DNA from: Hymenobacter baengnokdamensis
GTDB lineage: Bacteria; Bacteroidota; Bacteroidia; Cytophagales; Hymenobacteraceae
Reading direction: 5' to 3'
Assembly (NCBI RefSeq): GCF_008728635.1
Contig: NZ_CP044285.1
Coordinates: 1,674,001-1,738,000 of the forward strand
Length of the DNA stretch: 64,000 nt
The position numbers were made by a program, and so were the translations under genes. Each line of letters begins with the position of its first letter. The stretch's first letter is position 1. Under the pieces are notes generated by a model. The model searched no databases and had not been told where the DNA came from. It saw only the letters and a program-made list of their open reading frames with translations. This document shows, in pieces, positions 52,707-60,175 of the stretch.

Positions 52707-52777
52707 GCCTCTCCGCCAGGCAATTACAACTATCAGTTTATCAATTATTTATAACTCTATTTTTAATTATTACTGCA

Positions 52778-53809
52778 ATGGCAGACCTCAATCCTAGTGC
52801 TACCGAACTGGCGACCGAGCTTGGTGCTTACTTCCGCGCCAACAACCGCCAGATTATCGCGGCCCTCTACCAGAAGTCGGTAACGGCCCAGTACATGCGC
52901 ACGATTCCGGCCCAGCAGGGCAAGTTTCCGGCGCTCCAGTCCATCACCAGCGACGTGGTGCAGGGCTTCACGGCCGTGTGGACCCCGATGGGCGTGACCG
53001 AATTCAAGGTGAACCCCCTGGTGGCTTACCAGCAGAAGGTCAACTTCCCAATTACCCCCGCCCAGGTGCAAAACAGCTGGATTGCGTTCCTGTACGAGGA
53101 AGGTAAGAAGGCGGCGGATATGCCTATCAGCCACTACATTATTGACCAGGAGCTGATGCCTAAAGTGGTATCGAACCGCGAAACGCTGATTGGAAAGGGC
53201 CAGTACGACCCTACCAAGCTGGGTGTGTTCGGCCACTCGATGGACGGCATTCAGGCCAAAATCAACCAGGGCGTGGCCGATGGCTCGATGTTCAAGGTGC
53301 CGATTCTGGCCCCTTCTCGCAGCAACATGGTGGACCAAATCGAGGAATTCGAGTTGAACCTGCCTGAAGAGCTGAAGCCGCTGCTGGATAAAATCTACAT
53401 GCCGCAAAACCTGGTGGAGGCCTACCGCCTCGACTACCGCAACAAGCACGGCCTGATGCCTACCTACACCCTGGAGGACGGCATGCGCACGTACCTGGGC
53501 CAGCGCAAGCTTATCGGCTTGCCGTCGCTCAACGGCACCAACATCATTTTCGCCACCCCGGACCAGAATTTCCTGCGTCTGATTGACATCGTGGACACGG
53601 CCGTGATTACGGACGTGCAGGTGCTCGACTACCAGGTGAAGATTTTCATGGAGTGGTGGGAAGGCGTTGGTTTCTGGACCAACCAGATGGTAGTCGTTGC
53701 CGTGCCCGCCGGCACCCTGAAAGGTCTGGGCACCGGGGTTGATGCCGACGCCGACGCGGCCCTGACGACCAAGTATTTCCCCAACGTGTCGGCCCCGCTG
53801 CCGAGCTAG
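52778..53809 (+). CDS. Major capsid protein
   Basis: The 343-residue protein follows the protease-scaffold gene at the position of the major capsid gene. It is rich in Asn/Gln and aromatic residues, has an N-terminal helical arm (TELATELGAYFRANNRQIIAALYQKSV) and beta strands such as YQVKIFMEWWEGVGFWTNQMVVVAVPAGTL at the end. No signal peptide. I assign it by position, length and composition; the sequence itself gives no short motif. An A/T-rich leader (TATCAGTTTATCAATTATTT, 52729-52748) precedes it, which suggests strong translation. A strong terminator follows. Confidence 0.78.
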   Translation: MADLNPSATELATELGAYFRANNRQIIAALYQKSVTAQYMRTIPAQQGKFPALQSITSDVVQGFTAVWTPMGVTEFKVNPLVAYQQKVNFPITPAQVQNSWIAFLYEEGKKAADMPISHYIIDQELMPKVVSNRETLIGKGQYDPTKLGVFGHSMDGIQAKINQGVADGSMFKVPILAPSRSNMVDQIEEFELNLPEELKPLLDKIYMPQNLVEAYRLDYRNKHGLMPTYTLEDGMRTYLGQRKLIGLPSLNGTNIIFATPDQNFLRLIDIVDTAVITDVQVLDYQVKIFMEWWEGVGFWTNQMVVVAVPAGTLKGLGTGVDADADAALTTKYFPNVSAPLPS

Positions 53810-53829
53810 TAAGGGATTACTAGGCACCT

Positions 53830-53864
53830 AAAACCGGCCCCTGCTAACGTAGGGGCCGGTTTTT
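53830..53864 (+). terminator. Strong terminator after the major capsid gene
   Basis: AAAACCGGCCCCT pairs perfectly with AGGGGCCGGTTTT around GCTAACGT and is followed by T. Confidence 0.85.
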
Positions 53865-53868
53865 AAGC

Positions 53869-53890
53869 TATCAATTTATCAATCAATTAG
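53869..53890 (+). promoter_or_regulatory. A/T-rich translation leader with ATCAATTA repeats
   Basis: TATCAATTTATCAATCAATT lies 12-14 bases before GTG 53903. Similar leaders occur at 52729-52751 (capsid), 56869-56888 (small terminase) and 62941-62957 (membrane protein). Confidence 0.5.
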
Positions 53891-53902
53891 CTACTATCTA
53901 CC

Positions 53903-54487
53903 GTGGATACGCAAGATTTAACCCACACGTCGGGCACCGATAACACGCCCGGCATTCAGCAGAAGATTTTCTACACGACGCTGGAGAACATCGTAACCCT
54001 GCCTAAGCCTACCGAGGACGATTCGGCCGCCTCTACTGGCACGTTTGCCGACCTGGTAACGATTACGGCCGACATCGTGGTAAAGAAGCCGCTCAGCAGC
54101 ATCTACGTGACGCTGGAGGATGGCGAGCTGAAGCACAGCGGCCAGGGTGAAACGGACTCGATGTCGTTTAAAAACGAGCTGGAGTTTGCCCACCCCGGCA
54201 CCAAGCCCGAGCAGCTGGGCTTTGCCCAGTGGTGCAAAAACAGCAACCTCATTTTCCTAGTGCCCGAAGTGGACGGCCAAATCCGCGTGCTGGGCACCCG
54301 TGGCTACCCCGCCAAGCTGGCCACCGCGCCCGGTTCGACGGGTAAGAAATCGACGGACGGCCGCAAAACCACCTTCACGTTCCACTCCAGCCGCAAGGGC
54401 CCCGCGCCCGTGTTTACCGGCAAGGTCATGGTAGCTGCTGATGGCGGCGGCGACCCTACTGAGCAGGACCTGGGCCTGGAAGACTAA
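53903..54487 (+). CDS. Probable tail-tube or head-decoration protein
   Basis: The 194-residue protein starts at GTG 53903. The sequence is beta-rich and acidic, with IFYTTLENIVTLPKPTEDDSAASTGTFADLVTITADIVVKK and SSIYVTLEDGELKHSGQGETDSMSFKNELEFAHPG. It contains the 'GK..TDGRKTTFTF' ending seen in tube-like phage proteins. It is expressed from its own A/T-rich leader between two terminators, which points to a protein made in large amounts. Tail-tube is my first choice; a capsid decoration protein is the alternative. Confidence 0.55.
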   Translation: MDTQDLTHTSGTDNTPGIQQKIFYTTLENIVTLPKPTEDDSAASTGTFADLVTITADIVVKKPLSSIYVTLEDGELKHSGQGETDSMSFKNELEFAHPGTKPEQLGFAQWCKNSNLIFLVPEVDGQIRVLGTRGYPAKLATAPGSTGKKSTDGRKTTFTFHSSRKGPAPVFTGKVMVAADGGGDPTEQDLGLED

Positions 54488-54506
54488 AAAAGAAGCTTTA
54501 CGAAGA

Positions 54507-54561
54507 AAGGACACGAAAAACCCCGCTAGCTTCTGGCGGGGCTTTTTCGTGTCCTTTTTTT
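54507..54561 (+). terminator. Long terminator after the tube-like gene
   Basis: A stem of about 21 bases (AAAGGACACGAAAAACCCCGC with GCGGGGCTTTTTCGTGTCCT, one bulge) ends in seven T. The distal arm contains the -33 half of the promoter at 54551. Confidence 0.8.
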
Positions 54562-54585
54562 GCGAATTGCCGGCGGAGAGCTTTG
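54551..54585 (+). promoter_or_regulatory. Phage promoter of the TGTCCTT family, copy 3
   Basis: GTCC-TTTT (54555) -N19- GAGCTTTG (54578-54585); ATG 54614 follows 28 bases later. Same offsets as the copies at 48543, 51283 and 59783. Confidence 0.65.
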
Positions 54586-54613
54586 TAGAGAACCTTTCTC
54601 TAGCCTCTCTCAA

Positions 54614-54949
54614 ATGCCCAAACTGACCCAAGAGCTGCGCGCTGGTCTAACCGCGCTCGCGGCCGAATTGCCGGCCCAAACCTACCTAATCGGTGAAGTT
54701 GTAAGCGGGCAGCAGCTGCTCGACGAGAACCCCGGCAAAACCAAGCTCACCGGCGGCGGCGAAGTGGACCCCAAGCAGACGTATAAGCGCCTAGGCAATC
54801 CGCACCCGGTCAACCACGCGCGCCGGCTGCTGCGCGCCTTTGAGCGCGCCGGCCGCGCCGGCGTGCTGGCCTACTGCAAGCCCCACATCGAGCCGGCAAA
54901 CTTCGGCCTATTCTCTACCAAGCTGAGCGAGCTGGTGCCGGCCAAGTGA
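54614..54949 (+). CDS. Hypothetical phage protein, 111 residues
   Basis: Starts at ATG 54614; an in-frame ATG at 54560 lies inside the promoter and terminator and is rejected. The protein is basic and soluble (LTQELRAGLTALAAELPAQTYL..., NHARRLLRAFERAGRAGVLAYCKPHIEP). No family recognised. It is the first gene of a block of small genes that leads to the terminase, and its GTGA end overlaps the next start. Confidence 0.6.
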   Translation: MPKLTQELRAGLTALAAELPAQTYLIGEVVSGQQLLDENPGKTKLTGGGEVDPKQTYKRLGNPHPVNHARRLLRAFERAGRAGVLAYCKPHIEPANFGLFSTKLSELVPAK

Positions 54950-55143
54950 GCTTCGTGAATTGCTGCTGTCTCTACCTGTTGGTAGGAATGCTGGTTTACA
55001 GCTGGTTTTCTAAGGTAGTAGACGAAATAGCGGCTCAAGTGGCTCAAGAACGTGCCTGGTCTGGCCTGAAGGCTAGAATGACTGTGCTGGTGCTGCTCAT
55101 GCTTTTATGGCCCAAGGTCGTTTACGACGTCTACCTGAAATGA
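54946..55143 (+). CDS. Small membrane protein with two helices
   Basis: The 65-residue protein starts at GTG 54946. Helix 1 is at about 8-22 (CLYLLVGMLVYSWF) and helix 2 at about 45-60 (MTVLVLLMLLWPKVVYDV), with a charged loop between. Size and layout fit a holin, a superinfection-exclusion or an anchor protein. It overlaps the cysteine-peptidase-like gene by ATGA, so they are probably made together. Confidence 0.55.
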   Translation: MSFVNCCCLYLLVGMLVYSWFSKVVDEIAAQVAQERAWSGLKARMTVLVLLMLLWPKVVYDVYLK

Positions 55144-55526
55144 ACCTGGTACGTCAAAAGCCCGGCTCATTCTGCTGCGGCCAGTGCTGCGTGGCGATGG
55201 TGGCCGACCTCGACCGCAAAGCCAGCTGCAAGGTGTTCGGCACCAAGGGCGTAACCACTACTAAATCGGTGCGGCGGGCGCTGACTAAGCTAGGCTACCT
55301 GGCCAACGAGCGCCTGAAGTCCTTTCGCAACGAGTCGGCGCTGCCGGCCACCTGCCTGCTCCGGCTCAGCTATCCCAAGGAGGTGCAGCGCTACGGGCAC
55401 TGGGTTGTGTACCACAACGGCCTGATTTACTGCCCGTCGCTGGGCATTTACCCCTACGCGCAGCTGGGCATACTGGGCGCCCCAAAGAGCAGCTCCTACT
55501 TAGGCTTTACCAAGCAATGTGCTTAA
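55140..55526 (+). CDS. C39-like (papain-fold) cysteine peptidase
   Basis: The 128-residue protein starts at ATG 55140. The N-terminus has VRQKPGSFCCGQCCVAMV: Gln6 would form the oxyanion hole and Cys13, followed by Gly, would be the nucleophile. His in YGHWVVYH and Asn/Asp-like residues in NGLIYCPS complete the pattern of C39-like domains ('Q.....CG.A...M', '..GHW....'). It has no signal peptide and is translationally coupled to the two-helix membrane protein before it. It may process a phage or host protein, or deamidate or transfer acyl groups. Its substrate is unknown. Confidence 0.6.
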   Translation: MNLVRQKPGSFCCGQCCVAMVADLDRKASCKVFGTKGVTTTKSVRRALTKLGYLANERLKSFRNESALPATCLLRLSYPKEVQRYGHWVVYHNGLIYCPSLGIYPYAQLGILGAPKSSSYLGFTKQCA

Positions 55527-56179
55527 TTCAACAGTGGCTCGACAGTCCCCAGGAGTACGAGGCCGGCCGGCTGCTCTATGAGCAGTATGGGCTGAACCGC
55601 ACGCTGAAGCGCACGCTCAGCCACGGCCCGACCGCCTACAACCGGTCGGCCGTGCGCGAAGAACTCACCAAGCTGGCCGGCCGCGTGCACGACGGCGGCG
55701 CGCCCTACCCCGTTGGCTACGTCGGTCAGGCGTTCACCTTCACCAGCCTCAACCAGCCCGGCTGCGCGCCCGCCCCGGCCGCGCAGCCGGCGCCGGCTAA
55801 CCCCCAGCTGCTGCTCGACCTCGATAAGCAGTGGAAACCGCTCTACAAGCAGGCCAGCCACCTGCAAACTCAATTAAAGCACGCCAAGGACGTGCAGCAG
55901 CGCGGCACCTGGTCCCACCAGATTCTGGACCTCATGGATAAGGTGCAGGCGATTTGGGACACCGGGGCCTACGTGAAAGAGCACGGCCAGCTGCCCCCGG
56001 TGGCGGAAGTAGTACCCCCGCCGGTGCTCGACTTGGGCGACCAAGCCGCCGTGCTGAAGCGGCGCAACAACCTGCGTGCCCAGGTGAGCAAGCAGAAGCA
56101 TAATAAGGAGCGGGCCGACGAGGTAGCGGCCTGGAAAATAGAGATTGAACAGCTAGATAATGTATTGCAAACCTTTTAA
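55517..56179 (+). CDS. Hypothetical phage protein with coiled coil
   Basis: The 220-residue protein overlaps the previous gene by ten bases. The N-terminal helical domain (LLYEQYGLNRTLKRTL...) is followed by an Ala/Pro linker (CAPAPAAQPAPANPQ) and a long coiled-coil part (LLDLDKQWKPLYKQASHLQTQLKHAKDVQQ and AAVLKRRNNLRAQVSKQKHNKERADEVAAW). No family recognised. The layout resembles head-completion or scaffolding accessory proteins. Confidence 0.55.
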   Translation: MCLIQQWLDSPQEYEAGRLLYEQYGLNRTLKRTLSHGPTAYNRSAVREELTKLAGRVHDGGAPYPVGYVGQAFTFTSLNQPGCAPAPAAQPAPANPQLLLDLDKQWKPLYKQASHLQTQLKHAKDVQQRGTWSHQILDLMDKVQAIWDTGAYVKEHGQLPPVAEVVPPPVLDLGDQAAVLKRRNNLRAQVSKQKHNKERADEVAAWKIEIEQLDNVLQTF

Positions 56180-56192
56180 TTAACCCTTTTTT

Positions 56193-56651
56193 ATGGATGC
56201 CATTTTCCTGTGTTATTATTTTTCTATCGGTGCCAGCGCGATGCTGTGCGTGATAAACAATATCCCCGCTAAGGGCTGCTGGGATGCTCTTTATAGGCTT
56301 GTCGGGCCGGTGACCTTGTTAAAAGTTATCGCAGTCTACTTGGTCTGGCCCCTGATACTGGTCTGCGTGCTGCTAAGGCTCCTGCGCTTGCAACTGCTGC
56401 CCTGCTTTCGCACGATTGAGATACATGGGCGCCGGGGTAGTCATTACGAGTTACAACGGGCTTGGAAACTGCCCCTGGGCCGCACTCGCTGGCGTCTGGC
56501 TCGTCACGCCAACGGCACCGTGTGGCGCTTTGCTACCAGTGAGGACGCTATGAAGGTGGCATTAGAGCTGCTAGCCCAGGCGCGCGATTGGCAACATGGA
56601 ACAACGCGCACGAAGAGCAGGGTATTCTACCTCAGCCTTTTTAGGGTGTGA
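56193..56651 (+). CDS. Membrane protein with cytosolic domain
   Basis: The 152-residue protein has two hydrophobic helices (about 6-25 and 43-65, LLKVIAVYLVWPLILVCVLLRLL) followed by a basic soluble domain (HYELQRAWKLPLGRTRWRLARHANGTVWRF). Unknown family. Base composition is a little more A/T-rich than its neighbours. It ends with a GTGA overlap to the next gene. Confidence 0.55.
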   Translation: MDAIFLCYYFSIGASAMLCVINNIPAKGCWDALYRLVGPVTLLKVIAVYLVWPLILVCVLLRLLRLQLLPCFRTIEIHGRRGSHYELQRAWKLPLGRTRWRLARHANGTVWRFATSEDAMKVALELLAQARDWQHGTTRTKSRVFYLSLFRV

Positions 56652-56869
56652 GAAACCTAAGTAAAAACAGCCTGAAGCGGCTGCTACGCCCGGCCAACGG
56701 CATGCCGCCCGGCTACGCTCATTTCTACACCAGGTACTGGTTTCACAACCAGGGCGGCGCCAAGGCCTGGGTGCAGAGCAAGGGCCGCATTAACAACATC
56801 GTGGCCGGCGAAATACCGAAAAAATACCTTACCCGAACCCAGCGCGCCAACTGGGATACCTATTATTAG
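56648..56869 (+). CDS. Small basic hypothetical phage protein
   Basis: The 73-residue protein from GTG 56648 is rich in Arg, Lys and Tyr (NSLKRLLRPANGMPPGYAHFYTRYWFHNQGGAKAWVQSKG...). It could bind DNA and act near the terminase that follows, but no motif confirms this. Confidence 0.5.
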   Translation: MRNLSKNSLKRLLRPANGMPPGYAHFYTRYWFHNQGGAKAWVQSKGRINNIVAGEIPKKYLTRTQRANWDTYY

Positions 56870-56890
56870 TCAATTATTAATCAATTAGTT

Positions 56891-57781
56891 ATGAGCCAGC
56901 AGCTTAAACCCGGCGACCGTGCCCTGGTCGTGGGCAAGCACCCCAACGCGGGCCACTTCGTCACGCTGGTATCGTTCGGGCCCTACGGCCTCGACTTCCT
57001 GAAGCTGGTGGGTTGGCACGTGTGCGAAGATGAAACCGGCCTGGAGTATTACGCTAAGGAGCCCGAGCTGGCCCGGCTCGACCGTGACGACCAGGCCCCG
57101 GCGCCCGACGACCAGGTGCTGGTGGTGCAGGCCGAAGACTTGCCCGAGAGCGAGCTGGCCCCTACCGTTAGCCCCGGACGGCGGGAAACGACTCTTGACC
57201 GGCTGCGCGCCTATTTTAAAGCCGTGGGCACCCAGGCGCCCGTGGTGCTCACGACCCACCAGCAGCAGGTGCTCACGCGCCTCGATGCTGCGTGGGGGCT
57301 GCTGCTCGCTGCGAAAACCAACGAGAAAGCCACATCCAAGCTCATAAGTCGGTTTCAGGTGAGCCGGGCCCAGGCCTACCGGGACCTGGCCGACTGCAAG
57401 CAGCTGTACGGCGACGTAGTGAAGTCGAGTAAGGAAGCCGACCGCTACCTGCTCAAGGAAATGGCGCTCGATACCTACAACCGCGCCAAAAAGGCGGGGG
57501 AAATTAAGGAAATGAATTCTGCGGTGGCCACGCTGGTAAAAATCACGGGCCTCGACAAAGCCGACGCCCACATTCCCGACCCGGAATCACTGGAGCCCAG
57601 CAACTACTTGCTGGAGGTGAAAGGCCAGGCGGGCCCCGGCCTCACGCTCAACCTCGAAGCCATTGCCGGGCTGCCCGCCCACGAATACGAGGCCGTCATG
57701 GACGCGATTCAACACCACGGCAACAGCCCGCTGGAAATGCTACAACGAATTCAGGAAGCCGCCCGTGGAATTACCGAATAA
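56891..57781 (+). CDS. Probable terminase small subunit
   Basis: The 296-residue protein lies directly before the large subunit. Residues 1-60 form an SH3-like beta domain (KPGDRALVVGKHPNAGHFVTLVSF), unusual for small terminases. A helical, HTH-like region follows (LISRFQVSRAQAYRDLADCKQLYGDV at about 155-185), and an oligomerisation helix with a C-terminal tail (AHEYEAVMDAIQHHGNSPLEMLQRIQEA). It would recognise packaging sites in phage DNA and load the large subunit. The leader is A/T-rich (GTCAATTATTAATCAATTAG). Confidence 0.68.
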   Translation: MSQQLKPGDRALVVGKHPNAGHFVTLVSFGPYGLDFLKLVGWHVCEDETGLEYYAKEPELARLDRDDQAPAPDDQVLVVQAEDLPESELAPTVSPGRRETTLDRLRAYFKAVGTQAPVVLTTHQQQVLTRLDAAWGLLLAAKTNEKATSKLISRFQVSRAQAYRDLADCKQLYGDVVKSSKEADRYLLKEMALDTYNRAKKAGEIKEMNSAVATLVKITGLDKADAHIPDPESLEPSNYLLEVKGQAGPGLTLNLEAIAGLPAHEYEAVMDAIQHHGNSPLEMLQRIQEAARGITE

Positions 57782-57791
57782 GCCCCTCAGC

Positions 57792-59411
57792 ATGAACGTG
57801 CCGCAACTTCGGTTTGCGGCCGTTCAGCCCAAAGAGTCGGTCAACGTCTGGGGCCGCGCCACCGGCAAATCGACCATCATTGCCTGGCTCATGCACATGA
57901 TTGTGCGCACGATGCCCAGGGCGGCGTGGACCATCACGGGCGCCACCTACCAGGCAATCCTGACGCGCACGCTGCCCAGTACCAGGGCCTCACTGGAGCG
58001 CTTGGGCTACTACCACGGTGTGCACTACTTTATCGGTAAAAAGCCCGATGCCGCCTACGGCTTTAAGGAGCCTTATCAGCCACCGCACAATTACAAGAAT
58101 GCCATTATTTTCCGCAATGGCACCCTGTTTCACCTGGTAAGCCAGGACAAGGGCGGTGGCAGCGCTCGGGGCCTCAACACAGACGGCGCTATTTGCGACG
58201 AGTCGCTGCTGCTCGACAAGGAGCGCTTCGACCAGGAAGTGAGTACCACCATCCGGGGCAACTACTGTTACTTCGATAAGTGCCGCCTGCACGGCGGGGT
58301 GCACCACTTTACCAGTATGCCGTACGGGGCCAGCGCCAGCTGGCTGCTCAAGGCCGGCGACTACTACGACCGGGACGGGGTAGACATCAAGCTGACCCGC
58401 GCGGAGCTGGTGCGGCTTCAGCTGGCCTTTATTGATGAGAAGGACCCCCGCAAGCGCCTGAAGCTATGGCCCGAAATCGACCAGCTGATGCGGCGCATGC
58501 GCTACTACCCGGACAAAAACGGGTTTATGTACTCGGAGGCCAACGTATTTGAGAACCTCACGAACGTGAAGCTCAAATACCTGGAAAACGAGCGCCGTAA
58601 GCTCACCGACTACACCTACAAGGTCGAGCTGCTCAACATGCGCACCGATAAGGTTGAGGGCGGCTTTTACGCCAACCTCGACCCGGCCGTGCACACCTAC
58701 ACGGCCTTCGATAATGAGCACCTACGCCTGGTAGGCCTCGACGGCCAGCAGCTGCTGAAGGAGGAACAGATGGACAGCCGGCAGGATTCGGACTGCAAAA
58801 GTCGCCTGCCCCTGCGCGGGGCCGTGGACTGGGGCGCGAAAATCACGTGCATGACCGTAGCACAGCAGGAGCTTCAGCAGCTTAACCTGCTGAAAGACTT
58901 GTACGTAAAGGCCCCGCTCATTCTCGACGACCTGGCTAAGGAATTCTGCCGCTACTACGCCTACCACCTGTGCAAGGAGTTCTACTTTCACTACGACCAC
59001 ACGGGTAACAGTCGCCAGGCTAACAGCGACTTAACGTATGCCGAGCAGTTCGCTAGGATTTTGCGTAACAACGGGTGGAAAGTCTACATGGTGTCGAAAG
59101 GCGCCGCCCCGGAGCACAAGGACAAGTACCTGCTTATTTCGCGCCTGCTCAAAGAGTTAGACCCGCGCTACCCTAAGCTGCGGTTTAACAAGCACAACTG
59201 CAAACACCTGCTGCTCTCGATGTCGCTGGCCCCGGTGACGGAATTAATGGGCGTAGTGAAAAAAAACAAGAGCAGCGAGCGCTCCAGCACCGTGCCGGCC
59301 GAGCAGGCCACCCACCTGAGCGACACGTTTGATATTCTGGTTTGGGGCCTCTACCAGCACTACCTGGCCACGATGCCCGCCTTTCAGGATAACGTCTACG
59401 GCAAAACCTAA
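57792..59411 (+). CDS. terL: Terminase large subunit
   Basis: The protein has 539 residues from ATG 57792; a GTG at 57765 in the same frame would overlap the previous gene by 17 bases. The ATPase domain has Walker A GRATGKST (about 21-28) and Walker B GAICDES (about 133). The RNase-H-like nuclease domain has Asp residues in GAVDWGAKITCM (about 345), in FHYDHTGN, and in HLSDTFDILVWGLYQH near the C-terminus. It drives DNA into proheads and cuts it. It clearly matches the terminase fold, although the spacing is that of the Bacteroidota phage branch. A terminator follows. Confidence 0.88.
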   Translation: MNVPQLRFAAVQPKESVNVWGRATGKSTIIAWLMHMIVRTMPRAAWTITGATYQAILTRTLPSTRASLERLGYYHGVHYFIGKKPDAAYGFKEPYQPPHNYKNAIIFRNGTLFHLVSQDKGGGSARGLNTDGAICDESLLLDKERFDQEVSTTIRGNYCYFDKCRLHGGVHHFTSMPYGASASWLLKAGDYYDRDGVDIKLTRAELVRLQLAFIDEKDPRKRLKLWPEIDQLMRRMRYYPDKNGFMYSEANVFENLTNVKLKYLENERRKLTDYTYKVELLNMRTDKVEGGFYANLDPAVHTYTAFDNEHLRLVGLDGQQLLKEEQMDSRQDSDCKSRLPLRGAVDWGAKITCMTVAQQELQQLNLLKDLYVKAPLILDDLAKEFCRYYAYHLCKEFYFHYDHTGNSRQANSDLTYAEQFARILRNNGWKVYMVSKGAAPEHKDKYLLISRLLKELDPRYPKLRFNKHNCKHLLLSMSLAPVTELMGVVKKNKSSERSSTVPAEQATHLSDTFDILVWGLYQHYLATMPAFQDNVYGKT

Positions 59412-59438
59412 TTGCCGCGTGCACGTGCTCCAGTGGCG

Positions 59439-59467
59439 AAAGCCCCGCCTCACCAGGCGGGGCTTTT
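59439..59467 (+). terminator. Strong terminator after the terminase gene
   Basis: AAAGCCCCGCCT pairs perfectly with AGGCGGGGCTTT around CACC and ends in TTTTT. Confidence 0.88.
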
Positions 59468-59782
59468 TAGGGCCCAAACAGCCCGTTTTGCCGTCTCAAA
59501 ATGAGGGTGCCAGGCGCTCAGCAAGCCGGTTGTAAACAGGTCGTTACGTGCATACGGCCGGCCGGAGTCGTCTCTTTTTTAACGGGAGCCCCTGTCACAC
59601 GCTGATGGCGACCGGCAATTTTTTAGGGCAATTTTTTAGGATATATGATTAGGGGGTGGCCTGGGGTAGTGGGTCGGCAGCCGGGCACCGCGCCCCCGAA
59701 TTGCCACGTCTGCGGGCCCGGCAGTAGCGCCCTGGCCTACCTGGGTAGCCGGCCGGGCAGCCGGGCACCAGCGCCATTTCCT
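59468..59782. other. Repeat-bearing non-coding region between terminase and portal genes
   Basis: No gene in this stretch. It holds a perfect 13-bp tandem (GGCAATTTTTTAG at 59614-59626 and 59627-59639) and a 14-bp direct repeat (GGCAGCCGGGCACC at 59676-59689 and 59756-59769). The position beside the terminase genes makes a packaging site (cos or pac) possible, but nothing proves it. Confidence 0.45.
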
Positions 59783-59817
59783 GTCCTTTTTTCGGGTTGC
59801 TGGTCGGCGGAATTTTG
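59783..59817 (+). promoter_or_regulatory. Phage promoter of the TGTCCTT family, copy 4
   Basis: GTCC-TTTT (59787) -N19- GAATTTTG (59810-59817), then ATG 59840 after 22 bases. Unlike copies 2 and 3 this one is far from any terminator, so the shared motif is not a by-product of a hairpin. Confidence 0.65.
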
Positions 59818-59839
59818 AGCTACTACTACGCTCACACTT

Positions 59840-60175
59840 ATGCAGCTGATTGCCCTGGCCGACGTGCTCCTGCTAATGGACACCACGTCCGACCCCTTTA
59901 CGGTGGTGTACTCGACGGCCGACCGCCAACGCGGCACCGGTGGCGAGCTGCTGACGCTGGAGGGCTGCGTGTGCACGGGCGGCAAGCCTAAGCCCAAGGC
60001 GCCGGCCCCAGCTGAGCCGGTGAAGTGGACAGTGGTCGCGGGCTTGGCGCTGGGTCGCCGGCCTGGCCACCGGGTCAACCAGACCCGCAACGTGACGGTG
60101 CTGAGCAGTGGTAAGACGCGCAAGCTGCACGTGCGGCTCATCGTGGAATTCAACGGTCAAACAGTGCACTGGTAA
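59840..60175 (+). CDS. Hypothetical phage protein, 111 residues
   Basis: A basic, beta-rich protein (DPFTVVYSTADRQRGTGGELLTLEGCV; VNQTRNVTVLSSGKTRKLHVRLIVEFNG) with a Lys/Pro-rich middle (GGKPKPKAPAPAEP). It overlaps the portal gene by one base. Conserved small proteins at this spot in Bacteroidota prophages are common, but no role is known to me. Confidence 0.6.
   Translation: MQLIALADVLLLMDTTSDPFTVVYSTADRQRGTGGELLTLEGCVCTGGKPKPKAPAPAEPVKWTVVAGLALGRRPGHRVNQTRNVTVLSSGKTRKLHVRLIVEFNGQTVHW

Noticed and set aside
52763..53827. 354-codon minus-strand frame
   Set aside because: Mirror of the major capsid gene; the plus frame has leader, start and terminator in the right places.
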